64,000 nt of DNA from Lysinibacillus cavernae (GTDB lineage Bacteria; Bacillota; Bacilli; Bacillales_A; Planococcaceae), in contig NZ_WMEF01000001.1 in the NCBI RefSeq assembly GCF_009724685.1, positions 434,001 to 498,000 of the forward strand, in the 5' to 3' direction. The translations under genes were made by a program, and so were the position numbers. Positions 27,932 through 36,808 of the stretch are shown here, piece by piece (within the stretch, counting starts at the first letter, position 1; each line of letters opens with the position of its first letter). Below the pieces are notes generated by a model, which made no database searches, was not told the origin of the DNA, and was given only the letters and a program-made list of their open reading frames with translations.

Positions 27932-29091
27932 CGAAGTCAAAGGATGAGACTATTCAAAAGAAGATAAAAATTACTCATATCATTACCACCATTGGTCTCG
28001 GTGGAGCGGAAGCAATGCTTTATCGCCTATTACAAAACATGGATCGGGATGTTTATGAGGTAGAAGTCATCTGTTTAACAGAGATGGGAACGTATGGTGA
28101 ATTAATAGAACAGCAATTAAATATTAAGGTATCGATATGTAATATGCGTAGCAATAGTGTAAGTGCATTAATGAGCTGTTATAAATTATGTCGAGATAGT
28201 GATATTATTCAAACTTGGATGTATCATGCTAATTTTCTAGGTTATATCCTATCTTTTTTGCTAAAAAAGAAATTAATTTGGGGTATTCACCATAGTAATT
28301 TAACTAAACAGGATAATAAACGTAGGACTATTTTTATCGCAAAGCTTTGTGCAAGACTATCCAAACGTGTAGATGCCATTATTTCGTGTGGTCCAAAGGT
28401 AAAAGAAATCCATGAAGCGATTGGCTACGCCAGTGAGCAGCATCGAGTTATAGTGAATGGTATTAATACTGAGTTATATAAGCCGAGTAAGAAGAGACAC
28501 TATTATATTGAACAATTTGGCATCCTGAATCAACCGATTTTATTGCATGTTGGCAGGTGGGATCCATTAAAGGATTATGCAAATTTGATAGCTAGTTTGA
28601 AACTGTTAAGACAGATAAGGCAAGATTTTTATCTATTTTTAGTTGGTTTTGAGATTGACGCCTCAAATAGGGATTTACTACAAATGATTGAAGATGCCCA
28701 GTTAGAGCGGGTGACATTCTTATTAGGTAGCAGAGAGGATATTCCACAATTAATGGCAGCAGCTGATCTCTTTGTTTTATCCTCAGCAGGAGAAGGGCTA
28801 CCTAATGTGTTAGTAGAGGCTCTCGCTAGTGGAACATGCTGTGTGACAACAAATGTAGGGGATTGTGAATATTTAATAGGTAATTGTGGAGAAGTTGTAG
28901 CAGCCAAAGATGCAAAGGCTTTAGCAAAGGCGATTAATACGGCATTAAATTACAGTTCACAGCAATATGTACAAAAAGCAAGCCTTGGTCGTGAACATGT
29001 GTTAGCAAACTTTCAAATTCAACAGGTCGTTGCACAATATCAATCATTATATCCAGCTATTCTAAATATGAAAGCTCATCCTAGCTCATAG
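27913..29091 (+). CDS. Glycosyltransferase family 4, start uncertain
   Basis: The 392-residue GT-B enzyme carries THIITTIGLGGAEAMLYRLL at the front of the N-terminal domain, HVGRWDPLKDYANLI, and SSAGEGLPNVLVEALASGTC (E-x7-E) in the C-terminal domain. The only usual in-frame start before the conserved GGAE region is GTG 27913, which overlaps the previous gene by 19 bases and lacks a good ribosome site. A good AAAGGATGAG at 27939-27948 lies just before the conserved region, yet the ATG it contains is in another frame and stops after seven codons. Either GTG is used, or there is an unusual start or a small indel in the A-rich run near 27955-27970. Confidence 0.8.
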   Translation: MRTLHITKSKDETIQKKIKITHIITTIGLGGAEAMLYRLLQNMDRDVYEVEVICLTEMGTYGELIEQQLNIKVSICNMRSNSVSALMSCYKLCRDSDIIQTWMYHANFLGYILSFLLKKKLIWGIHHSNLTKQDNKRRTIFIAKLCARLSKRVDAIISCGPKVKEIHEAIGYASEQHRVIVNGINTELYKPSKKRHYYIEQFGILNQPILLHVGRWDPLKDYANLIASLKLLRQIRQDFYLFLVGFEIDASNRDLLQMIEDAQLERVTFLLGSREDIPQLMAAADLFVLSSAGEGLPNVLVEALASGTCCVTTNVGDCEYLIGNCGEVVAAKDAKALAKAINTALNYSSQQYVQKASLGREHVLANFQIQQVVAQYQSLYPAILNMKAHPSS

Positions 29092-29103
29092 AAAGGTGTG
29101 CTC

Positions 29104-30633
29104 ATGAAGGAAATTAAAATTGGGGCCATTCTTTCATATGTAACCATAGGCTGCACGATTATCTCTTCGCTCATTTTCACCCCTATTATGATTTCACTCC
29201 TTGGTCAGAAAGAATTTGGTTTATATTCCTTAATGATAGTACTTGTCGGGTATCTGTCCATTTTAGATTTAGGATTAGGCAATGCCATTGTACGCTATAT
29301 TGCTAGAAATCGAGCAACGGCGGATAAGGTATTGGAAGCGTCATTAAATGGATTTTTTTTGAAATTATTTATCGGTATTGGCTGTCTTACTTTATTGATA
29401 GGCTTCTTACTATTTTCACAGGTGGATATTATTTTTGGACAAAGTTTAACGGGGGAACAATTAGAAAAGGCAAAAATCATGGGGTTTATTATGACCATTA
29501 GTTTAGCGATGCAATTTCCATTAGGTGTCTTTACTTCCATCTTACAAGCATATGAAAAATTTATTTTTATTAAATTGACAACATTATTACAGGTGATTGT
29601 ACAACCTCTGACAATGTTGTTTTTTCTTTTACAGGGAACAGATGCGGTAACATTGATTTATATAATCGCTATTTATAACATACTTTTTTTAGCAGTGGAT
29701 GCCATTTATTGTATAAAGGTACTCTCCATTAAATTTACATTTACCCTAAAGAATACAGCGCTTATAAAGGAAATTTTCATCTATTCTTTTTTTATTTTTA
29801 TAACAGTTATCGTTGATAAAATCTATTGGCAAACCGATCAAGTGCTGTTAGGCATTTTAAAGGGAACAGAAGATGTTGCCATTTATGCAGTGGCTATTCA
29901 AATTGTGTTGATATTTATGTCATTGGCTTTAGCTATTAGTGGTTTGTTTTTACCTCGTATTTCTATGCTTGTTACAAAAGAAGAGGGGCTAGTAGAAATT
30001 AATCAGCTCTTCATTAAAGTTGGCGCGATTCAATTTTTAGTAGTTGGCTATATACTGGGTGGCTTTTTTCTTTATGGCCAAGAGTTTCTATTGTTGTGGC
30101 TAGGGAAAGATTTTATGGCCATTTATTCGATTGTACTCATTATAATGGCGCCATTTACTATTGATCTCATTCAAAATTTAGGTCTTAATGTGTTGAAAGC
30201 GAAAAATTTGTTTAAATTTAGAACCATTTTATTAATCATTGTAGCTGTCACAAATATTTGCGTATCTATACCAGCCATCTACTTTTATGGAAAAATTGGC
30301 ACAGCGGTTATTACGGCGTGTTCATTATTTATAGGAAATGTAGTCATTATGAATATTTACTACCATAAAAAAATCGGTTTGGATATCTTTGGATTTTGGC
30401 GAACTATTAGCAAGCTAGTTCTCGCTTTTGTCATCGCTATTTGCTGTAGTCAGCTATTATGGAATGTGACAAAACCACCCATTACTTGGATGACCATTAT
30501 TTTATCAATTTTTTATTATACGGTTCTGGCAGGAGTCAGCCTTTTCTACATAGGTCTGACGAAAGATCAGAGAACAAAGTGGATAGAGCTTTTCTGTAAA
30601 GGAGGCGCAAAGTTTTGGCGTCCAAAATCTTAG
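29104..30633 (+). CDS. Polysaccharide flippase (Wzx, MATE/MOP superfamily)
   Basis: The 509-residue membrane protein has about twelve to fourteen helices and probably flips the undecaprenyl-linked repeat unit. The front motif FTPIMISLLGQKEFGLYSL is typical of Wzx/RfbX proteins, as is LDLGLGNAIVRYIAR near residue 60. ATG 29104 is chosen, with GAAAGGTG just upstream; GTG 29098 is part of that site. It overlaps the next glycosyltransferase by 19 bases. Confidence 0.88.
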   Translation: MKEIKIGAILSYVTIGCTIISSLIFTPIMISLLGQKEFGLYSLMIVLVGYLSILDLGLGNAIVRYIARNRATADKVLEASLNGFFLKLFIGIGCLTLLIGFLLFSQVDIIFGQSLTGEQLEKAKIMGFIMTISLAMQFPLGVFTSILQAYEKFIFIKLTTLLQVIVQPLTMLFFLLQGTDAVTLIYIIAIYNILFLAVDAIYCIKVLSIKFTFTLKNTALIKEIFIYSFFIFITVIVDKIYWQTDQVLLGILKGTEDVAIYAVAIQIVLIFMSLALAISGLFLPRISMLVTKEEGLVEINQLFIKVGAIQFLVVGYILGGFFLYGQEFLLLWLGKDFMAIYSIVLIIMAPFTIDLIQNLGLNVLKAKNLFKFRTILLIIVAVTNICVSIPAIYFYGKIGTAVITACSLFIGNVVIMNIYYHKKIGLDIFGFWRTISKLVLAFVIAICCSQLLWNVTKPPITWMTIILSIFYYTVLAGVSLFYIGLTKDQRTKWIELFCKGGAKFWRPKS

Positions 30634-31628
30634 TGAGTGTTATTGTGCCAGTCTACAATGCGGAGAAATATTTGAATAAATGTCTTATGAGCATTTGTCA
30701 GCAAACATTAAAGGATATTGAGATTATTGCTATTAATGATGGTAGTCAGGATCAATCATTGTCCATTTTACAAAACTTCGCACAGATTGATGCACGCATA
30801 ACCATTTTGAATATCGAGAATAGTGGTGTTAGTAACGCAAGAAATTTAGGAATTGAACATGCCAAAGGCCAATATGTCACCTTTGTTGATGCGGATGATT
30901 GGCTTGAGCTAACGATGCTTGAAGAATTATTTCAAGCATGTAGGCTGACAGGTTCTAATATTGCAAAATGCGATTTATTTTGGCAAGAGGCAGATGGTAG
31001 TAGGCAATTACATTACCCTTCAGATGCATACTGTACCTACAGTGCAATAGATTGTTTAAGTGAATTATTTACAGAAATAGGGGAAAAACATTTTGGGTTC
31101 GCAACCTGCAAATTATATGAGAAGTCCTTTTTAAATCTGCATAGACTACGATTTGATGTATCGATGAGCTTTGCAGAAGATACAGTTTTTCTGACGAGAG
31201 CCGTTATAAAAAATCAGTCTATTTGCTATGTGCCAAGACAACTTTATTATTATAATGTTACCAATCAAAGCTCCTTAACAACGAGAGCTATGATTAATTT
31301 ACGTCATAATTATGATCTGTTGTATAAAAAGCTGCTAAAGGAATTACAAAATGGAAATGTATATGAAGAAGTAAGAAATAGCTTTCTAAATTACCAGTTT
31401 GAGGGGCTGCTGATTATCCTTCATCATTGTCCTGCTAAACCGCTGGCGATTAAGGTTGCGATTCAATCCTTTTTAGAAGCCTATCCGGATATACTAAAGG
31501 TTAAATTAATTAATCGTAATAGGAAACAGTTTGTTTTCTTAAAGCTCATTAAAATGAATTGGCTTACTTTATGCTCAGCACTAATCTACATGAATGTGAA
31601 AAAGCCTAAAGTGATATGGCCGCTGTAA
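30615..31628 (+). CDS. Glycosyltransferase family 2
   Basis: The 337-residue GT-A enzyme begins with VSVIVPVYNAEKYLNKCL, followed by EIIAINDGSQDQS (nucleotide site), ENSGVSNARNLGI, and the metal-binding FVDADDWLE (DxD). Later MSFAEDTVFLTRAV contains the ED pair typical of WcaA/EpsJ-like enzymes. TTG 30615 is nine bases after a perfect AAAGGAGG, so this start is well supported. Last gene of the locus; no clear terminator follows. Confidence 0.88.
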   Translation: MASKILVSVIVPVYNAEKYLNKCLMSICQQTLKDIEIIAINDGSQDQSLSILQNFAQIDARITILNIENSGVSNARNLGIEHAKGQYVTFVDADDWLELTMLEELFQACRLTGSNIAKCDLFWQEADGSRQLHYPSDAYCTYSAIDCLSELFTEIGEKHFGFATCKLYEKSFLNLHRLRFDVSMSFAEDTVFLTRAVIKNQSICYVPRQLYYYNVTNQSSLTTRAMINLRHNYDLLYKKLLKELQNGNVYEEVRNSFLNYQFEGLLIILHHCPAKPLAIKVAIQSFLEAYPDILKVKLINRNRKQFVFLKLIKMNWLTLCSALIYMNVKKPKVIWPL

Positions 31629-31642
31629 GATTTATATTTTTT

Positions 31643-31671
31643 TTGCTTAATCATCCTCCTAGCGTTACAAT
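31643..31671 (+). promoter_or_regulatory. Probable sigma-A promoter of ymdB
   Basis: TTGCTT and TACAAT are spaced by 17 bases, about 90 bases before the ymdB ATG and just after the polysaccharide locus. Confidence 0.55.
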
Positions 31672-31760
31672 TAATGATGTTATTCAAGGTGCGTTATGAA
31701 GTAAAGTCTCAGAAGAACAATGACATAGAGACGTAATGGAAAGAAAGAGTGGTTGAAAAA

Positions 31761-32558
31761 ATGAAAGTTTTATTTATTGGCGATATTGTTGGTTCAATTG
31801 GTCGAGATGCGGTGGAAAAATACTTACCTCGCTTAAAAAAGAAATTTAGTCCTGATGTTGTGATTGCGAATGGTGAAAATGCTGCGGCAGGACGAGGAAT
31901 TACTCGTACTATTTATAATAGCTTGTTACAAATGGGTGTAGATGTTATTACAATGGGCAATCACACATGGGACAATAAAGATATATTTGATTTTATTGAT
32001 GATGCTGATTATTTAATTCGACCAGCCAACTTTTCAAGTGAGGCACCAGGCAAAGGCATGGTGCAAATTTCTAAAAATGGTGTGACACTATCTGTCATTA
32101 ATTTACATGGACGTGTATTTTTACCTCCGCATGAGGACCCGTTCGCAATGGCAGAAAAATTGATTGAAGAGGCCCGTCAAATATCACCACTTGTTTTCGT
32201 GGATTTTCATGCTGAAGCGACAAGTGAAAAAATTGCCCTTGGCTGGCATTTAGATGGCAAGGCTTCAGCCGTTGTAGGGACGCATACCCATGTGCAGACA
32301 GCTGATGCAAGAATTTACCCGAATGGCACAGCTTATATTACGGATGTAGGAATGACGGGCCCATACGATGAAATTTTGGGCATGATGAAGGAAAGTGTTA
32401 TTTATAAATTCCAAACAAATATGCCATCACGTTTTGAAGTACCGAAAAATGGGCGAGAGGTTTTAAGTGGCTTCTTTGTAGATATGGATGATAAAACAGG
32501 GAAAGCTATTTCCTGTGAACGTATTTATATCAATGAAGATTATCCATTTCAAGGATAA
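31761..32558 (+). CDS. ymdB: YmdB-family metallophosphoesterase
   Basis: The 265-residue enzyme is a calcineurin-like phosphodiesterase; B. subtilis YmdB hydrolyses 2',3'-cyclic nucleotides and affects biofilm and motility choices. Metal motifs seen: FIGDIVGSIGRD (D near residue 8), NGENAAAGRGIT (N/E), MGNHTWDNKD (H), VDFHAEATSEK and VVGTHTHVQTAD (HxH). ATG 31761 is used, as homologues start directly with KVLFIGD; the frame extends to GTG 31749. In B. subtilis ymdB follows rny directly, so the polysaccharide locus splits that pair here. Confidence 0.95.
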   Translation: MKVLFIGDIVGSIGRDAVEKYLPRLKKKFSPDVVIANGENAAAGRGITRTIYNSLLQMGVDVITMGNHTWDNKDIFDFIDDADYLIRPANFSSEAPGKGMVQISKNGVTLSVINLHGRVFLPPHEDPFAMAEKLIEEARQISPLVFVDFHAEATSEKIALGWHLDGKASAVVGTHTHVQTADARIYPNGTAYITDVGMTGPYDEILGMMKESVIYKFQTNMPSRFEVPKNGREVLSGFFVDMDDKTGKAISCERIYINEDYPFQG

Positions 32559-32726
32559 ATAAGTCGAAGTATGTTTGTTTACGAAGGTATACAGGTTTCT
32601 TTGTGGAACTAGTCTATTCTCTTCTTGCGGAGCATAAAATGTGCTACGGACAATAACTTGAGGTCCAAAAAGGGGGACATGAGTTGTTGAGCGTAAACAC
32701 TATTCGCGAAACGGGGAGGAATAATT

Positions 32727-32993
32727 GTGGATTCATTAAAAGTATCATCACGCTCTAATCCAAATTCAGTTGCAGGTGCATTAGTCGCGGTAATCAGAGA
32801 AAAAGGGCAAGCAGAAATGCAAGCAGTTGGGGCAGGTGCACTTAACCAAGCCGTGAAAGCAGTGGCCATTGCACGCGGATTTGTAGCGCCAAGTGGCACA
32901 GATTTAATTTGCGCACCGGCGTTTGCCGATATTTTAATTGCTGGTGAAGAACGTACAGCCTTAAAGCTGTTAGTGGAAAAACGTACTCGATAA
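32727..32993 (+). CDS. spoVS: Stage V sporulation protein S
   Basis: SpoVS of 88 residues, an Alba-like small protein required for spore coat assembly and progress past stage V. The sequence is nearly invariant in Bacillus (SVAGALVAVIREKGQAEMQA, GAGALNQAVKAVAIARGFV). The GTG start at 32727 has GGGAGGAAT at good spacing. The 168 bases upstream probably hold its promoter; I could not identify a convincing sigma-H site by eye. Confidence 0.97.
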   Translation: MDSLKVSSRSNPNSVAGALVAVIREKGQAEMQAVGAGALNQAVKAVAIARGFVAPSGTDLICAPAFADILIAGEERTALKLLVEKRTR

Positions 32994-33007
32994 AAAAGTA
33001 ATGAAGT

Positions 33008-33048
33008 AAAATGTCTTGTCACATAATAAAGTGGCGGGGCATTTTTTT
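33008..33048 (+). terminator. Intrinsic terminator after spoVS
   Basis: AAATGTCTTGTCAC and GTGGCGGGGCATTT form a stem using several G-U pairs, followed by seven T. Confidence 0.8.
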
Positions 33049-33261
33049 CTTGTGCCTTGAGGCTTTACATATGATAGATGTCACTTGAAATAGGAGAGCT
33101 ATTTTGCTTAGATTTGAAAATTACAACTTTTTGAACAAGATTTTCAGTCAAAGGTCTGATTTTAGCCCAAATCGTTGAGAAACAATAGTGCAGACGGTTT
33201 CTTCGTGTTAAACTTATGAAGGAAAAATAATAGTACACATTGGATTTAAGGAGTTGTTGAC

Positions 33262-35001
33262 ATGTTACATCAGCTTTCATGGAAAGTCGGTGGGCAACAG
33301 GGTGAAGGGATTGAGAGTACAGGTGAGATTTTCTCAATGGCAATGAATCGTCTAGGTTATTTCCTATACGGTTATCGTCACTTCTCTTCTCGAATTAAAG
33401 GTGGCCATACGAATAATAAAATTACAGTTCGTCCAACAGAGGTACGTTCCATTGCGGATGATTTAGATATTTTAGTGGCATTCGATCAAGAAACAATCGA
33501 TGTCAATTATAAAGAGCTTACTGAAAACGGTATTATTTTAGCGGATGCAAAATTTGATCCTGTTAAACCAGAAGATTCAAAAGCACCATTATTTGCGGTA
33601 CCGTTTACAGAAGTAGCTGCAGAGCTTGGTACGTCATTGATGAAAAACATGGTGGCAATCGGATCAACGGCGTCATTGTTAAATTTAGATGATGCAGTGT
33701 TTCAAAATGTAGTTGATGATATTTTTGGTAGAAAAGGCGAAGAGGTCGTTCAGAAAAATATGGAAGCCATTACACGTGGCCGTCATATCATGAATGAGCT
33801 TTTAGGTGATCGTGTAGGCGAATGGGAACTTGCACCTGCTGATGGAAAACGCCGTATGTTTATGATTGGAAACGATGCTGTGGCACTTGGCGCCCTAGCA
33901 GCTGGGACACGCTTTATGGCAGCATACCCAATTACGCCAGCTTCTGAAATTATGGAATACTTGATTAAAAAATTACCGAAATTCGGTGGTACTGTCATTC
34001 AAACAGAAGATGAGATTGCTGCTGCAACAATGGCTATTGGAGCTAACTTTGGTGGGGTTCGTTCCTTTACAGCTTCAGCAGGACCAGGTCTTTCATTAAT
34101 GATGGAAGCAATCGGTCTTTCAGGTATGACAGAGCAACCATTAGTTGTAGTGGATACACAACGTGGTGGCCCATCTACTGGATTACCAACAAAGCAAGAA
34201 CAATCAGATTTAATGGCAATGCTTTATGGTACACATGGTGAAATCCCTAAAGTTGTCATTGCACCTTCTACAATGGAAGAAGCATTCTTTGATACAATTC
34301 AAGCATTTAATATTGCTGAGGAACTGCAATTACCTGTTATCTTAATGACAGATTTACAATTGTCTCTAGGGAAACAATCTGTAGAACCGTTTGATTACAA
34401 TAAAATTGAAATTCGTCGCGGTAAAATTGTGATTGATGATCTTGAAGAAGCAGCAGATAAAGCATATTTCAAACGCTATGAAGATACAGAAGATGGTATT
34501 TCACCTCGTGTATTCCCAGGTAAACTACATGGTATTCACCATGTTACTGGTGTTGAACATGATGAAACAGGGAAGCCTTCTGAAGCAACTGGCAACCGTC
34601 AAGCACAAATGGATAAACGTTTCCGTAAATTAGATAATTTGAAATTTGATAACCCAGTGTTTGTCAATGCACCTCATGAAGCAGCTGATATTTTATTAGT
34701 AGGCTTTAACTCAACAAGAGGAGCTATTGAGGAAGTACAAGAACGATTAAACGCGCAAGGCATGAAGGTTAATCATGCACATGTTCGCTTAATTCACCCA
34801 TTCCCAATCGCGGAGATGGCACCCCTTGTAGCACAAGCGAAAAAAGTAATTGTTGTGGAAAATAACTATACTGGGCAATTAGCCAATATTATGAAGATGA
34901 ATGTTGGTGGTCACGATAAAATCGAGACAATCACTAAATATAATGGTACACCATTCTTGCCAGGTGAATTAGAAAATCGTGTGAAGGAGTTGACTCGCTA
35001 A
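33262..35001 (+). CDS. korA: 2-oxoacid:ferredoxin oxidoreductase, fused gamma-alpha subunit
   Basis: Subunit of a KorAB-type enzyme that oxidatively decarboxylates 2-oxoacids (often 2-oxoglutarate) to the CoA ester with ferredoxin as acceptor. The 579 residues combine an N-terminal gamma domain (WKVGGQQGEGIESTGEIF, about 1-190) with the alpha pyrimidine-binding domain (AAYPITPASEIMEYL, then TASAGPGLSLMMEAIGLSG) and a C-terminal domain near residue 475 onward. AAGGAG precedes ATG 33262. It overlaps korB by one base. The same fused arrangement lies near spoVS and miaB in the B. cereus group. Confidence 0.92.
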   Translation: MLHQLSWKVGGQQGEGIESTGEIFSMAMNRLGYFLYGYRHFSSRIKGGHTNNKITVRPTEVRSIADDLDILVAFDQETIDVNYKELTENGIILADAKFDPVKPEDSKAPLFAVPFTEVAAELGTSLMKNMVAIGSTASLLNLDDAVFQNVVDDIFGRKGEEVVQKNMEAITRGRHIMNELLGDRVGEWELAPADGKRRMFMIGNDAVALGALAAGTRFMAAYPITPASEIMEYLIKKLPKFGGTVIQTEDEIAAATMAIGANFGGVRSFTASAGPGLSLMMEAIGLSGMTEQPLVVVDTQRGGPSTGLPTKQEQSDLMAMLYGTHGEIPKVVIAPSTMEEAFFDTIQAFNIAEELQLPVILMTDLQLSLGKQSVEPFDYNKIEIRRGKIVIDDLEEAADKAYFKRYEDTEDGISPRVFPGKLHGIHHVTGVEHDETGKPSEATGNRQAQMDKRFRKLDNLKFDNPVFVNAPHEAADILLVGFNSTRGAIEEVQERLNAQGMKVNHAHVRLIHPFPIAEMAPLVAQAKKVIVVENNYTGQLANIMKMNVGGHDKIETITKYNGTPFLPGELENRVKELTR

Positions 35002-35867
35002 TGGCAACATTTAAGGATTTTCGTAATGCAGTGAAACCAAACTGGTGCCCAGGCTGTGGAGACTTCTCTGTGCAAGCAGCAATTCAGCGTGCTGCTGCAA
35101 ACGTTGGAATTGAGCCGAATGAGCTTGCCGTCATTTCGGGAATTGGTTGTTCAGGTCGTATCTCAGGTTATATCAATTCTTATGGTTTCCATGGTATTCA
35201 TGGTCGTGCACTTCCAATTGCACAAGGATTAAAAATGGCAAATCGTGATTTACATGTTATCGCTTCGGGTGGTGATGGTGATGGATTTGCTATCGGTATG
35301 GGGCATACAATTCATGCCATTCGCCGTAATATTGATGTTACTTATATAGTTATGGATAACCAAATTTATGGCTTAACAAAAGGTCAAACATCTCCACGTT
35401 CTGCTGCTGGATTTATTACTAAATCTACACCAGGTGGAGCAATTGAGCCATCATTGAAACCATTAGAGGTAGCCTTAACAAGTGGTGCTACATTTGTGGC
35501 ACAAGGCTTCTCTACGGATATTAAAGAGTTAACAGCTTTAATTGAAGCAGGTATCAATCATAAAGGTTTCTCTTTCATCAATGTCTTTTCACCTTGTGTG
35601 ACATATAACAAAGTGAACACATACGATTGGTTTAAAGAGAACTTAACAAAACTGGCGGATATTGAAGGCTATGATAACGCCGATCGAGGCAATGCGATGC
35701 GGACTGTGATGGAGCATGAGGGCTTAGTAACAGGAATTATTTATCATGATACAGAAACAACTTCGTATCAACAAAAAGTACCTGGCTACTCCGAGTTACC
35801 ATTAACAGATATCGATATCAAAATGAGTGAAACAGACTTTAATGAATTAGTGAAAGAATTTATGTAA
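35001..35867 (+). CDS. korB: 2-oxoacid:ferredoxin oxidoreductase, beta subunit
   Basis: Thiamine-diphosphate-binding partner of KorA, 288 residues. The front motif PNWCPGCGDFSVQ supplies Cys residues for an Fe-S cluster, ISGIGCSGRISGY follows, and the TPP/Mg motif is SGGDGDGFAIGMGH with the closing VMDNQIYGLTKGQ. Its ATG overlaps the korA stop (TAATG), giving equal output. No ferredoxin gene lies beside the pair, so the electron acceptor is encoded elsewhere. A terminator follows. Confidence 0.94.
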   Translation: MATFKDFRNAVKPNWCPGCGDFSVQAAIQRAAANVGIEPNELAVISGIGCSGRISGYINSYGFHGIHGRALPIAQGLKMANRDLHVIASGGDGDGFAIGMGHTIHAIRRNIDVTYIVMDNQIYGLTKGQTSPRSAAGFITKSTPGGAIEPSLKPLEVALTSGATFVAQGFSTDIKELTALIEAGINHKGFSFINVFSPCVTYNKVNTYDWFKENLTKLADIEGYDNADRGNAMRTVMEHEGLVTGIIYHDTETTSYQQKVPGYSELPLTDIDIKMSETDFNELVKEFM

Positions 35868-35881
35868 AAATGAAAGAAACG

Positions 35882-35917
35882 AAGCATTTGGGATGATGTC
35901 ATTCCAAATGCTTTTTT
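35882..35917 (+). terminator. Intrinsic terminator after korB
   Basis: AAGCATTTGG and CCAAATGCTT pair around an inner ATGA/TCAT stem, ending in six T. Confidence 0.92.
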
Positions 35918-35934
35918 ATGCTTAAGTATGGAAT

Positions 35935-36039
35935 CGCGAGTAAAAGTACAGCTTTCGCGGGTATTTAGTGATCAAACGCGGGTAAATGCATAGCTACAGC
36001 GAGTATTTAGTGACCAACCGCGGGTATTTGATTTTGAAT
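35935..36039 (+). repeat. 21-nt tandem repeat array, copy 1 (five units)
   Basis: Units begin at 35935, 35956, 35977, 35998 and 36019, exactly 21 bases apart. Each starts with CGCGRGTA or AGCGAGTA. Two kinds alternate: A units continue AAWG.AYAGCTWY (35935, 35977), B units continue TTTAGTGAYCAAM (35956, 35998). The fifth unit keeps only the CGCGGGTATTTG head. A second array of the same A-B-A-B order lies at 40373. By hand count the four paired units match at 74 of 84 positions. No coding frame or terminator explains it. Confidence 0.85.
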
Positions 36040-36099
36040 CCTTATAAAATCCTTATAATTATTTTTTACACTAAGGTCATCGAAAGGATGATGACTATT

Positions 36100-36807
36100 A
36101 TGAAAGATTTGATTTTGAAGACAGAACATCTTAATAAAGCGTTTAAAGGACAAAAAATAGTAGACAATGTATCATTAGAAATCCAACGTAATACGGTTTA
36201 TGGTTTGCTGGGGCCAAACGGTGCAGGGAAATCTACAACATTAAAGATGATTACCGGCATGTTACGGCCAAATGCTGGGGACATCATTTTTGATGGGCAT
36301 ACCTGGAATCGAAATGATTTACGAGACATTGGTGTCTTAATCGAAACACCACCATTATATGAAAATTTAACAGCAATAGAGAATTTAAAGGTTCGAACGA
36401 TCGCGTTAAATCTACCACCAAATCGTATCGAAGAAGTATTAGAAATTGTAGATTTAAAGAATACAGGGAAAAAACGAGCTGGTCAATTTTCTTTAGGTAT
36501 GAAACAAAGATTAGGTATTGCGATTGCGCTGTTAAACAAGCCAAAGCTGTTAATTTTAGATGAACCTACAAATGGACTAGATCCAATTGGTATACAGGAG
36601 CTTCGTCAACTTATTCGTTCTTTTCCAAAGCAAGGCATCACTGTTATTTTATCTAGTCATATTTTGTCTGAGGTGGAACAAGTCGTGGATGACATTGGCA
36701 TTATTGCTGATGGTAAGCTTGGCTATCAAGGATCGGCACCACAAGGTAAGGAATTAGAATCACTTTTCATGCAGGTTGTCTCTGCTAACAGAAAGGCAGG
36801 TCACTAG
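36100..36807 (+). CDS. Lantibiotic-protection ABC transporter ATPase (SpaF/NukF/CprA type)
   Basis: ATPase of an exporter that expels lantibiotics or related cell-wall-active peptides from the membrane. The 235 residues include GLLGPNGAGKSTTLKM (Walker A), GQFSLGMKQRLGIA (signature with SLGMKQ in place of LSGGQ, as in the immunity subfamily) and LLILDEPTNGLDP. IETPPLYENLTAIENL is typical of SpaF/MutF/NukF. Start taken at ATG 36100 (MKDLILKTEHLNKAF), downstream of GAAAGGATGATG; ATGs at 36088 and 36091 lie within that site, and the frame is open to 35986 in the repeat array. First gene of a five-gene module. Confidence 0.88.
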   Translation: MKDLILKTEHLNKAFKGQKIVDNVSLEIQRNTVYGLLGPNGAGKSTTLKMITGMLRPNAGDIIFDGHTWNRNDLRDIGVLIETPPLYENLTAIENLKVRTIALNLPPNRIEEVLEIVDLKNTGKKRAGQFSLGMKQRLGIAIALLNKPKLLILDEPTNGLDPIGIQELRQLIRSFPKQGITVILSSHILSEVEQVVDDIGIIADGKLGYQGSAPQGKELESLFMQVVSANRKAGH

Positions 36808-36808
36808 T

